Below are positions 9,501 through 17,242 of a stretch of DNA of 64,000 nucleotides, piece by piece (the first letter of the stretch is position 1; the number at the start of each line of letters is the position of its first letter). The notes below the pieces were generated by a model. That model ran no database searches and was not told where the DNA came from. It saw only the letters and a list, made by a program, of their open reading frames with translations. A program made the translations under genes and the position numbers. Source of the DNA: Rhodothermales bacterium. Lineage in GTDB: Bacteria > Bacteroidota > Rhodothermia > Rhodothermales > UBA10348. Location: the NCBI GenBank assembly GCA_017643395.1, contig JAEPNP010000005.1, positions 310,001 through 374,000 on the forward strand, in the 5' to 3' direction.

Positions 9501-9786
9501 CAATGTCGACGTGCGTGTGATGCACGAACTCAACTTCGGGGCGCTCGACCGGAACCATCGTGTACAGATCAGCCTGGACATTCTCAATGTGATGAACCTG
9601 CTGAACAGCGACTGGGGCGTACGACAGGTCGCCGACCCACGGGCAACGTCTCCGCTGGTGCTCACCCGATTTGGTGACGATGGAGAGCCCGTCTTCAACT
9701 TCACGGGTGTCACCGAGACCTTCCGGGACGACGTGAGCCTGTTCTCGCGCTGGCAGGCACAGCTCGGTCTGCGCTACCTGTTCTAG
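6514..9786 (+). CDS. Oar-like TonB-dependent receptor
   Basis: 1090 residues. A signal peptide (MRLRYALCPALLGLFVLVGTADG) is followed by a carboxypeptidase-regulatory-like domain at about 28-110 (MNGLVLDTQGEPLPGANV). Then come a plug domain (LDGSYYNNPFG, GGFTGAGINQVTKSGTN) and a large beta-barrel ending in aromatic LGLRYLF. This layout, with no SusD beside it, is the Oar-type TonB receptor group of Bacteroidota and Myxococcota. These are often involved in export of or interaction with large substrates, or in surface adhesion. The ligand is unknown. The gene appears monocistronic: it is closed by a strong hairpin terminator at 9839-9878. Confidence 0.9.
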   Translation: MRLRYALCPALLGLFVLVGTADGQGVTTAAMNGLVLDTQGEPLPGANVLAVHQPSGTTYGTVVRTGGQYNLPNMRVGGPYTITVSFVGFQDAVEEDVFLSLAQNLQLNFALSEQVVQGAEVVVTAEVDDVLNSDRNGAATTISIEQVELMPTIKRSTRDLTRLDPRSDGNLSFGGRNWLYNNISLDGSYYNNPFGLDAPEPGGQSNAQPVPYDAIEQVQVSVAPFDVREGGFTGAGINQVTKSGTNTLAGSVYTFTRNEDFVGNEVSGTQVFNNPDLSFLQSGFSIGGPIRKNKIFFFFNAEIERREDPGTNFRAGGATGGVGTSRVSPDVMDRIKQRMISAYGYEPGVYQDYTHNTDNEKVIAKIDWNLNDNNNLSLRYNYMDASREQGPHPFVLSFAGTGRGPNDTSLPFSKSGYRINNNLHSLALELNSRSTGWANRFFASYNRFRDHREPFSEDFPLLEIGEGGATYTTLGHEGFSVHNILDQDVIQLTNNFSLFRDKHVFTIGANYESFSFFNSFNIFRHGLFGLPFAPTTFFSLDQFFAATDPNNPDQMDLRGFIGGGPFKGENIDVAQLSAYAQDEWLVNDQLSLTYGLRVDIPMYGTDPVANPYSTGLNLLDENDDAETIDQAELAGASPLFSPRVGFNYDVTGDRTTQLRGGVGIFTGRVPFVWIGNVISNPGFNPNIDPANNPVVTRDGASEDKTNVDGGQEANSVLQQSFDLNAMVSDFRWPQVFTVNLAADHDFGDGLLGTVEVLFSKDLNSIYVRNADLKAPDRTLRDGRPFFGGFGFNELNQAFPFEGAGAYVIDNRSEGYNFNVTGQIRKRFENGLNASAAYTFLEAKNLFKSTEIASVLFSESPVQGDPNQPQLAHSEFGNRQRLIASATYSESFTDNSRTSFGVFVERAQGNSFLGAGGNRYSFTYSGDVNGDGFGGNDLIYIPNDATDANEIRFDASTTYSAAVQALQFEQFIEQDEYLSENRGQIAERFGLLNPWFTNVDVRVMHELNFGALDRNHRVQISLDILNVMNLLNSDWGVRQVADPRATSPLVLTRFGDDGEPVFNFTGVTETFRDDVSLFSRWQAQLGLRYLF

Positions 9787-9838
9787 ACCGTTGTTCCAGT
9801 GACATTGCAGGGCGGTCGAGCAGCCACCCTGCGCATCC

Positions 9839-9878
9839 AAAGCGCTCCGGATCCTGGGTCCGGAGCGCTTTCTATTTT
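9839..9878 (+). terminator. Rho-independent terminator of the TonB receptor gene
   Basis: A perfect 13-bp stem (AAAGCGCTCCGGA at 9839-9851, TCCGGAGCGCTTT at 9859-9871) closes a 7-base loop and is followed by CTATTTT. The T-tract runs into the TATTTTG box assigned to the next gene. Confidence 0.9.
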
Positions 9879-9879
9879 G
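9873..9879 (+). promoter_or_regulatory. TAnTTTG promoter-like box (aminotransferase)
   Basis: TATTTTG ends 4 bases before the ATG at 9884. That spacing would give an almost leaderless transcript if this is the -7 element. It overlaps the T-tract of the upstream terminator. Confidence 0.4.
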
Positions 9880-9883
9880 CAAC

Positions 9884-10804
9884 ATGCCCTACGGCACGCA
9901 CCATACCGTGCCGGACGCGCGAAACGAGCGCGTCCGGATCTGGATCAACGGCCGGCTGATCCCTCGGGAAGAGGCGCGCATCAGTGTGTTCGACTCTGCC
10001 TATCTGGTGGGCGACGGAATCTGGGAGGGCATGCGGCTCCATCAGGGCGTGCTGCTTTTTCTGGAAGACCACCTGGATCGGCTTTTCGCAGGCCTCGCCG
10101 CGGTACGCATGAAGCCGGGTTTGACGCGCGACCAGATGATTCAAGCGCTGTTCCGGACCGTTCGTGCGAACGATATGGAGTCTGGCGTGCACGTGCGGCT
10201 CATGGTTTCGCGTGGTCTCAAGAAGACGCCGTCCCAGGACCCCCGGCTGACGGTTTCGCCCGCCAACGTCGTGATCATTGCCGAGCACAAGCAGGCCGAT
10301 CCGGAAGTGCGCAGAACCGGCATCTCCCTGCACACGTCCACAGTCAGACGGCCTCCACCCGAAACGCTTGATCAGCGCCTCAACTGTCACTCCAAACTGC
10401 ATGAAGTGATGGCACTCAATGAGGCCTTGGCCGCTGGCGCAGACGAGGCCCTGATGCTCGATACAAACGGGCATGTGGCCACCTGCAATGCGACCAACTT
10501 CTTTGCGGTGGTAGACGGGGAAGTGTGGACATCGACGGCCGTGCATTGCCTCCCGGGCATCACGCGGGCACACGTGATTCGTGTAGCCCGAGAGTCCGGC
10601 GTGGTTGTGCACGTCACGGATTTCAGCCCCGCGAAGCTCGCCTCGGCCCAGGAGGCGTTCGTCACCGGTACGTTCGGTGGACTGACTCCGGTTCGGCGCA
10701 TAGACGCCAAGGCCTACGTTGTGCCCGGCCTGGTCACGCGCAGACTGACGATGGCCTACGAGGCTGCTCTGGAGCATTACGCCGCGAAGGCGCGGCACGC
10801 CTGA
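9884..10804 (+). CDS. Class IV aminotransferase (branched-chain/D-amino acid type)
   Basis: A 306-residue fold-type IV PLP enzyme. Motifs seen are the N-terminal WINGRLIPREEARISVFDS, the GDGIWEGM loop, the phosphate-binding CNATNFF segment and the C-terminal ITR..VIRVARE and EAFVTGTFGGLTPV. These enzymes transfer the amino group between branched-chain or related amino acids and 2-oxoglutarate. The only lysine in the expected PLP-lysine segment is Lys171 in NCHSKLHEV. A simple alignment with IlvE/D-AAT places the catalytic lysine about four residues earlier, at an asparagine; related sequences I recall also carry HSKLN, so this may be a distinct subgroup. It has no coupled neighbour; the cyclophilin gene runs towards it, 9 bases away. 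Confidence 0.88.
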   Translation: MPYGTHHTVPDARNERVRIWINGRLIPREEARISVFDSAYLVGDGIWEGMRLHQGVLLFLEDHLDRLFAGLAAVRMKPGLTRDQMIQALFRTVRANDMESGVHVRLMVSRGLKKTPSQDPRLTVSPANVVIIAEHKQADPEVRRTGISLHTSTVRRPPPETLDQRLNCHSKLHEVMALNEALAAGADEALMLDTNGHVATCNATNFFAVVDGEVWTSTAVHCLPGITRAHVIRVARESGVVVHVTDFSPAKLASAQEAFVTGTFGGLTPVRRIDAKAYVVPGLVTRRLTMAYEAALEHYAAKARHA

Positions 10805-10813
10805 GGCCTCGCG

Positions 10814-11446
10814 TCAATCCCTGAGGCGCGCCGAGATAATCCAGTCCAGGCCCGGGTACGTAGCCTCCAGGAAGGCCCTTCCTCCCATCGCAATCTCCCG
10901 CTGACGGCGCGCAGGCTCATTGCCGTACTGCCCGTTGAGCGAGTCCACGGCGGCGATTCCAGCAGTGACTTCTCCGATGGGCGGATAGCCAGGAATGCCG
11001 CCAGCCACCAGCGTGTCCAGCCGCACGTTGTCCACCAGGTTGATGAACAGTTGTGTCGTGCGGGTCTGGGGTCCACCGCGGGCAAAGGAAACCCGACCCT
11101 TGAGATTGCTCGCAAGCACCGGCTCGTCAGGTACAGAAATCCGACGCCATGCGTCGTAGACGTCGGGGTCCTCGGTGATACCGAACTGGGCCACGTAGCC
11201 GGGCACCACGCGAAAGACGGGTACGTCGTCAAAGTATCCGACCCGCACGAGGTGATAGAGCCGATCGGCCGCGGCCGGTGACCACGCCCGATAGACCGTT
11301 ACCTCGAAGGGTCCCGTCGTTGCTTCGATGTCTACCACAAAGGTGTCCGGGGCGGCCTCGTCGATACGGTCGTCGGGAAGTTGGGCGCTCGCAGCAGCAG
11401 CGCCCAGCAGGCAGGTCAGCAAGCATATGGCCAGAGCTTTTCGCAT
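10814..11446 (-). CDS. Secreted cyclophilin-type peptidyl-prolyl isomerase
   Basis: From ATG 11446 this 210-residue protein starts with a signal peptide (MRKALAICLLTCLLGAAAASA). Upstream in-frame ATGs at 11449 and 11488 are possible; the latter has a weak AAGG ribosome site but would give an unusual signal peptide. Cyclophilin core motifs are present: VFRVVPGYVAQFG and SFARGGPQTRTTQLFINLVDN. The family catalyses cis-trans isomerisation of peptidyl-proline bonds; this one would act on envelope proteins in the periplasm. It converges on the aminotransferase gene with 9 bases between stop codons. Confidence 0.9.
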   Translation of the reverse strand: MRKALAICLLTCLLGAAAASAQLPDDRIDEAAPDTFVVDIEATTGPFEVTVYRAWSPAAADRLYHLVRVGYFDDVPVFRVVPGYVAQFGITEDPDVYDAWRRISVPDEPVLASNLKGRVSFARGGPQTRTTQLFINLVDNVRLDTLVAGGIPGYPPIGEVTAGIAAVDSLNGQYGNEPARRQREIAMGGRAFLEATYPGLDWIISARLRD

Positions 11447-11563
11447 CATGTCGTCAGGGACGGAACCGGCACCTTGCGGCCCCTTCATGTTACCTTCATC
11501 GCGTTGGAGGAGTAGACAGTTGCGCTGTAGCGCCTGTCAGCTCTCAACATACCCCCTGGTGCC

Positions 11564-14500
11564 ATGGCCATCCCACTGCTTCTTGCGGCCCTGCACATTG
11601 TTGCTGCCGCGCCGACGACTCCGCTCAACGCCAGTAGCCTGGATGCGCCGCCCGACGTCGCGCGGAGTTACCACGCTGGTCTCGCATCGGTCAGCTCCGT
11701 TGTAGCGGCCGACCTGGACGGGGACGGCTTCGAAGACCTGGTGCTGGGATACAACACGCCCTCCGGGCCGGTGCTTGGGTTTCTGCGGGGCAACCCTGGT
11801 GGGCCTTTCCCCAACCATCCCGGGATGCGGGATCGGGGTCAGCCCTTTCTGGGGCCCCTCGTCCTGCGGCGAACGTCACAACGACCGGACCTTCTGACCA
11901 GTGGAGACTTCCTGGGCACGGGCAGGGACCACGTGGCGTTTGCGGCAGCGGGCACGCAGCGCATCCAGATCGTGGACGGAATACCGGATGCGAGCCTCAC
12001 GACACAGGAGCTGCAGGTAGACGCTCCGGTCCTGTCCATGACGGCAGGGGAGTTCGGGCTGCTGGACGGGGTAGACGAACTCATTGTCGGGATGCGGGAT
12101 CGCACTCTGCGCGCAGGATTGAACGGACCGCATGAGACGCTGCTGCAGCGGGGCGGCACGCACCTGGCTCTCGGCCATGCTGATTCCGGTCCGGCAGCCG
12201 ATCTGGCGGTCGGACAAGGCACATCCGTGACTGTGCTCCGAGGCGAAGACGGCTCAGTTGAGCGTCTTCGCAGTCAAGGCCTGGTGGATGGCATGAGCTT
12301 CGGCCGGTTCGGCCCTGCCGGATCCCGTCGCCTCGCCATCGTACAGTCGAACCGTGTTGACCTGTTTGCAGGCCTCCCGTTGCGGCGGGTGGTTCGGCTG
12401 CCGGGCCAATTCCAGGCCGGCTCCGCCACCGTCGCCACCTGGCGCACCGGCGCGGCCGGGCAGGACCTGTTGATCGGCGACCAGCTCATCGCTCACGAAG
12501 TCCTTTCGGGGCGAGTCGGCGCAAGTGAGGGCTCCCCCATGCTTCCCGCGCCCGCCCGGCCGCTCGTGACGGGTGCCGTGGCCATGCGCCTCAACCCGGA
12601 CGCGCTGGATGACCTGGTGCTGGTGAGCGGAGGCACGACGCCGCTGCTCCTCCCTTCCGGGCCATCGGCAACCTTCACCGTCAACTCCACCGATGTCGAT
12701 GGCGACGGGGATACGACCGATGGGATCTGCGACACCGGTGCGCCGGGAGACTACACGGGGGTGTGTACCTGGGGCGCCGCGACGCAGCAGGCGAACGCAT
12801 CGGGTGGAAGCAACGCCATCTCGTTTGCCATTCCCGGTGCCGGGCCGTTTGTCTTGAGCGGCGGCGCCACCTTTTCCGGTCCGGTCACCATCGACGGCTC
12901 GACTCAACCCGGTTTTGCCGGTCAGCCACTGATTGTCCTGGCCGATGCCCGAATTGCCCTGGAGGCCGGGAATTCGACCGTGCGGAGCGTGCTGTTCACG
13001 ACGACCGATGCCAATAACCGCCCCGCCAGCAATCTCGAGATGATCGAGGTCGGCAATAACACGGTAACCGGAGTGTGGATGGGCCTGGACCAGACCGGCA
13101 GCGTCTCGGACCCGGATGGCACTCCGGGCACGGGCGATGAGCTCGGCGCGTTTTTCAACGTCTGGATACGCACACCGAACAATACCATCGGGGGCGCATC
13201 CGAGACGGCCCGGAACGTGGTTTCAGGCGCGTACGATGGCGACGGCATCCTGATCTCCGGCCCGAACGCCTCGGGCAACCTCGTGGAAGGCAACTACGTC
13301 GGGCTGAATCCGGCCGGCACAGAGGCACGAGGCAACAATTTTCGAGGCATTGCCCTCTGCAACGCGTCGTCCAGCAACACGGTGCGGGGCAACGTGGTGT
13401 CCGGCAACTCCCTGGGGATCTCCAATGGCTGGGAGGCCGGAGCGGGCATCAGTATCGAGGCCAACTCGCGTCTGATCGTGGCAGGCGGAACGGACCCCGT
13501 GGATCAGCCGCCCCGCGGAAACCTCGTTGTCGGCAACCTTATCGGCACGAACGCCGCCGGGGACACCGCCATACCGAATGAGCGCGGTGTGTTCATCGAT
13601 CATGCGTTCGACAATACCATCGGCGGATCGACCGAGGCACTTCGCAACGTGATATCCGGCAACGCTCGTGAGGGGGTGTACGCGGTCGCGGTGGTCGGAT
13701 CCACCTCGGACAATCTGATCACCGGAAACCACGTCGGCACGGATCTCTCTGGAGCGGTGGCCCTCGCGAATCAGCGTGAAGGCATCCGTCTGAATGGGGT
13801 CGGCACCCAGACGATCACCGCCAATCTGATTTCCGGCAACGGTTCACGGGGTATCGCCGTTGAAAGCTCCTCGGGAATCACGATCTCCGACAATCGCATC
13901 GGGTCGAACGCGGCCGCTGCCGCAGCCATCGGAAACAGCAGTTCGGGCATTCAGATCGCGTCCTCGAGCAACATCACCGTCGGTTCTCCGGGGGCAGGCA
14001 ATACCATCGTCTCGAACGGCGGTGGCGGCATCTTCATTTCGGGCAGTTCCACAGGCGCCACCGTGCAGGGCAACGCCGTCGGCACGGATGCCACGGGCAC
14101 ACTGGACCTCGGCAACTCCTTTGACGGCATTCGCATTCTCGGCGACTCGCTCCACACGATTGGGGGTACCGGCTCCGGACAGGGCAACGTGATTGCCTAC
14201 AACGCCATGAATGGCATCGGTGTCTGGAACGGGTCCCGGTACCAGATCTCGGGCAACAGCATTTTTGCCAACGACTCACTGGGCATCGACCTCGGCATCG
14301 ACGGGGTGACGCTCAACGACGCCGGAGACGCCGACACGGGGCAGAACGGGCTTCAGAACTTCCCCCAGCTGGGTTTTCTCGACTCTGAGCGGGTACGCGT
14401 CACCTTCGCCGGGCCGCCATCGACCACCTTTACGCTGGAGTTCTTTGCCAACGAGGCCTGCGACCCCTCCGACTACGGAGAAGGACGACGCTTTCTTGAC

Positions 14501-17242
14501 GCCGAATCAGTCACCACAAATGGACTGGGTGCGCTCGAGTACGTGCGCACCTTCGCGCTGAATGCTGAAGAGGAGTACATCACTGCCACCGCGACCGACG
14601 CAAACGGCAACACGTCCGAGTTTTCGCGATGCTCGGATGACCTTCGCCTGATCGTGAATACAGTGGGCGATGCGCCCGACGCCGACGTCAACGATCCCGT
14701 CTGCGACACCGGAACCGACGTTATGCGGGGCACGGATGAGGAGCCGGAGTGCACGCTGCGGGCGGCGATTCAGCAGGCCGAAGAGAACGACGGGCTGGAC
14801 GAAATCACCTTTGACATCATCGAAGGCTCCGCACCATACACCGTCACAGTCGGCAGTCAACTTCCGACTATTGACGAGGAAGTGAACATCGACGCAACCA
14901 CGCAGAGCGGCTACCAGGAGACCGTGCATGCGGTCAGGCTCTCAGGCGGAGGCCAGGACATCTACGGCCTGCTGGCATTTGCTGACCTTACCGTCTCCGG
15001 GATGGAGGTCCGTGAGTTCGGCTCAGGCATCGTCTCCCGAGGAGGAAACCTCACGCTGCACGACATCGCCGCGAAAGACAACGCCGAGTTTGGCCTTCAC
15101 ATCAACGATTCCTTTCCGGATTCAGTTGGGGCCACCGGGCAGTTGCTGATTGAAGCCAACGGGCCAGCCGACAACTGCGACCAGCTGTCCGGCATGCGGG
15201 TCATGCGACCCGTGACCACCGAGACGCTCATCGTGCGGGACAACTGTCACCACGGGGTGTGGAATGACATCCATCCCGTGGTTGTGCTCGGCAATCTCAC
15301 TGCGACCCGCAACGGGGGCACGGGGTTGCGTGCGACCAATGTGGAACTGCGCGGCACGCAGCACTCGGTGCTGCAGAACGGCGGCAGTGCCATCGTCGCG
15401 CAAGCCGCCCTTATTGTGGACGGCGACCTGACGGTGCGAGACAACGGCCCGCTCGGCCAGCCGGAGTGTGAGCAGGAGGGTCGGGCGGCCATACGCGCCC
15501 AGGCCATGTTGACGGACGCCCTCACGGTGACCGGCAACTGTTACGATGCGGTCTACGCCAGCGTCGACGGCGTTGTGGTGCGCGGCAACACCGAAATCGT
15601 CAACAACCGCACATTTGGAATCCGCGCAGGTTGGATTTCCCTCCAGGGAGACGAAAACCTGATTCAGGCGAACGGGCACATCGGCCTCCGGGCAGAGTCC
15701 GGTTCAGTGACCATTTCGGGCCCGACCGAGCTGCAGTTCAACGGCAAGGATGGTGGCGATTCGTGTGCCGGGAGCGCGTGGGCTGCCGTGAGTGCCGCAA
15801 CGGACGTCACCGCCACCGACCTCCGCATCCACGGAAACTGCGGCCTTGCGATAGAGGCAGGTGGCACTGTCACGGTCTCCGAGCGGCTCACGGCCACCTC
15901 CAACGAAGGCGGCGGCGTCAAAGCCAGCGACGGCCACATCCTGCTGGACGGCGCCGACAACATCATTTCCGGCAACGGCGGCATCGGACTGCAGGCAAAC
16001 GGGCAGCCCATCGCAGGCGTGCGCATGAGCGGCCCGTTCACGGTCAATACCAATCAGGGCTCCGGCATCGTGGCTGGCGTAGCATTGCTGACTGGTGCAG
16101 GCACTGTCTGCAGGAATGTCGGCTGGGGCCTGGAAGTCGCGCCGGGCCCCATCGACCTGGCCGGTACCACCGTGTGTGACAATACGCTGGGCGGCGTGCT
16201 GCTCCAGGCGGAGTCCAGCGCCGGCAAAGGGGGTGCACGCCCGCTCCTGACCGGCGTTACGGTGGTCGGCAACGGGGGCGACGGCATTCGATTCGCGGGT
16301 GGCGCCGCATTCAGCGTCACAGCCAGCAACCTCTTCGGCAATGCGGGACCTGCATTGAACAATCTGGTAGCCGAGACCGCCATCGTCGCAGACGGCAACT
16401 GGTGGGGATCACCCAGCGGGCCTGGCTCGCAAGTGGCGGGCAACGTGACGGTTTCCAGTCACCTCTCCGCCCCGCCTGCGAATACCGATAGCGACGGGGA
16501 CGGCGTTGCGGACGCCATGGAGGACCTGGGCACGGGTGACGGTAACGGGGACGGCACTCCGGATTCCGCGCAGCCTGACGTCGCCTCCCTTCCATCCGCA
16601 GTGGATGGACGCACCATCGTGATTGTCACCGATGGTGGCGCTCCGCTTTCCGAGGTGCGATCCATTTCTGCGCCGGCGGATTCCGCGGCCCACCCCGCTG
16701 GTTATGTGGACGCCAGAATCGGCCTGGACTCGGGCGCATCCGGGACGGTGACCATCCATCTCCCGGCCCCGCCCGACGCGAACTACGTCAATTTCACCAG
16801 CTACGGTGCGCGCAGCCCCGGAGGGACCGAGGTCCTGTTCTCATTTCCCCAGGCCACGCTTCAGGACTCCGTGGCGACCCTGTCCGTAACGGACGGAGCG
16901 GCCGGTGACGCCGATCAGGAGGCCAACGGCAGCTTCCACCTCGTCGGCGGCGGATCCATCGCAGCGCCAACCTCCACAGAATCGCGGGACGCGCCGGCAT
17001 CGTTCGACCTGGCCGTGTTTCCCAACCCATTTCGCGGCACACTTTCCGTGCGCGTGCCTCCGTCAGGTGACACACGCATCGACGTATATGACGCGCTGGG
17101 GAGATCCGTCCTGCAGCACAGGATGCCGCAGGGAGGCACCACCGCCCGCATCCAGGCCAGCGATTGGGCCGCCGGTGTCTATTTCGTGGTTATTCGCTCA
17201 GGTGGTGCCCGCGTATCGCGCGCCGTGCTGAAGACGCATTAA
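11564..17242 (+). CDS. Giant secreted beta-helix protein with T9SS type A sorting domain
   Basis: A 1892-residue modular surface or secreted protein. A hydrophobic N-terminus (MAIPLLLAALHIVAAAP) is followed by FG-GAP/VCBS-like repeats over about 45-340 (VVAADLDGDGFEDLVLG). A first, degenerate CSLREA-like module begins near 369 (CTWGAATQQAN). A right-handed parallel beta-helix rich in NxISGN/GNxIGT turns follows. A second CSLREA module sits near 1063 (CTLRAAIQQAE) with more helix. A DSDGDGVADAME calcium-type linker, a choice-of-anchor-U-like domain near 1675, and a C-terminal sorting domain from about 1813 (VFPNPFRG ... AAGVYFVVI) complete it. Sorting domains of this kind direct export by T9SS and are usually cleaved. 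Beta-helix modules often bind or cleave polysaccharide, but no catalytic site was identified. Its stop overlaps the stop of the facing gene. Confidence 0.88.
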   Translation: MAIPLLLAALHIVAAAPTTPLNASSLDAPPDVARSYHAGLASVSSVVAADLDGDGFEDLVLGYNTPSGPVLGFLRGNPGGPFPNHPGMRDRGQPFLGPLVLRRTSQRPDLLTSGDFLGTGRDHVAFAAAGTQRIQIVDGIPDASLTTQELQVDAPVLSMTAGEFGLLDGVDELIVGMRDRTLRAGLNGPHETLLQRGGTHLALGHADSGPAADLAVGQGTSVTVLRGEDGSVERLRSQGLVDGMSFGRFGPAGSRRLAIVQSNRVDLFAGLPLRRVVRLPGQFQAGSATVATWRTGAAGQDLLIGDQLIAHEVLSGRVGASEGSPMLPAPARPLVTGAVAMRLNPDALDDLVLVSGGTTPLLLPSGPSATFTVNSTDVDGDGDTTDGICDTGAPGDYTGVCTWGAATQQANASGGSNAISFAIPGAGPFVLSGGATFSGPVTIDGSTQPGFAGQPLIVLADARIALEAGNSTVRSVLFTTTDANNRPASNLEMIEVGNNTVTGVWMGLDQTGSVSDPDGTPGTGDELGAFFNVWIRTPNNTIGGASETARNVVSGAYDGDGILISGPNASGNLVEGNYVGLNPAGTEARGNNFRGIALCNASSSNTVRGNVVSGNSLGISNGWEAGAGISIEANSRLIVAGGTDPVDQPPRGNLVVGNLIGTNAAGDTAIPNERGVFIDHAFDNTIGGSTEALRNVISGNAREGVYAVAVVGSTSDNLITGNHVGTDLSGAVALANQREGIRLNGVGTQTITANLISGNGSRGIAVESSSGITISDNRIGSNAAAAAAIGNSSSGIQIASSSNITVGSPGAGNTIVSNGGGGIFISGSSTGATVQGNAVGTDATGTLDLGNSFDGIRILGDSLHTIGGTGSGQGNVIAYNAMNGIGVWNGSRYQISGNSIFANDSLGIDLGIDGVTLNDAGDADTGQNGLQNFPQLGFLDSERVRVTFAGPPSTTFTLEFFANEACDPSDYGEGRRFLDAESVTTNGLGALEYVRTFALNAEEEYITATATDANGNTSEFSRCSDDLRLIVNTVGDAPDADVNDPVCDTGTDVMRGTDEEPECTLRAAIQQAEENDGLDEITFDIIEGSAPYTVTVGSQLPTIDEEVNIDATTQSGYQETVHAVRLSGGGQDIYGLLAFADLTVSGMEVREFGSGIVSRGGNLTLHDIAAKDNAEFGLHINDSFPDSVGATGQLLIEANGPADNCDQLSGMRVMRPVTTETLIVRDNCHHGVWNDIHPVVVLGNLTATRNGGTGLRATNVELRGTQHSVLQNGGSAIVAQAALIVDGDLTVRDNGPLGQPECEQEGRAAIRAQAMLTDALTVTGNCYDAVYASVDGVVVRGNTEIVNNRTFGIRAGWISLQGDENLIQANGHIGLRAESGSVTISGPTELQFNGKDGGDSCAGSAWAAVSAATDVTATDLRIHGNCGLAIEAGGTVTVSERLTATSNEGGGVKASDGHILLDGADNIISGNGGIGLQANGQPIAGVRMSGPFTVNTNQGSGIVAGVALLTGAGTVCRNVGWGLEVAPGPIDLAGTTVCDNTLGGVLLQAESSAGKGGARPLLTGVTVVGNGGDGIRFAGGAAFSVTASNLFGNAGPALNNLVAETAIVADGNWWGSPSGPGSQVAGNVTVSSHLSAPPANTDSDGDGVADAMEDLGTGDGNGDGTPDSAQPDVASLPSAVDGRTIVIVTDGGAPLSEVRSISAPADSAAHPAGYVDARIGLDSGASGTVTIHLPAPPDANYVNFTSYGARSPGGTEVLFSFPQATLQDSVATLSVTDGAAGDADQEANGSFHLVGGGSIAAPTSTESRDAPASFDLAVFPNPFRGTLSVRVPPSGDTRIDVYDALGRSVLQHRMPQGGTTARIQASDWAAGVYFVVIRSGGARVSRAVLKTH

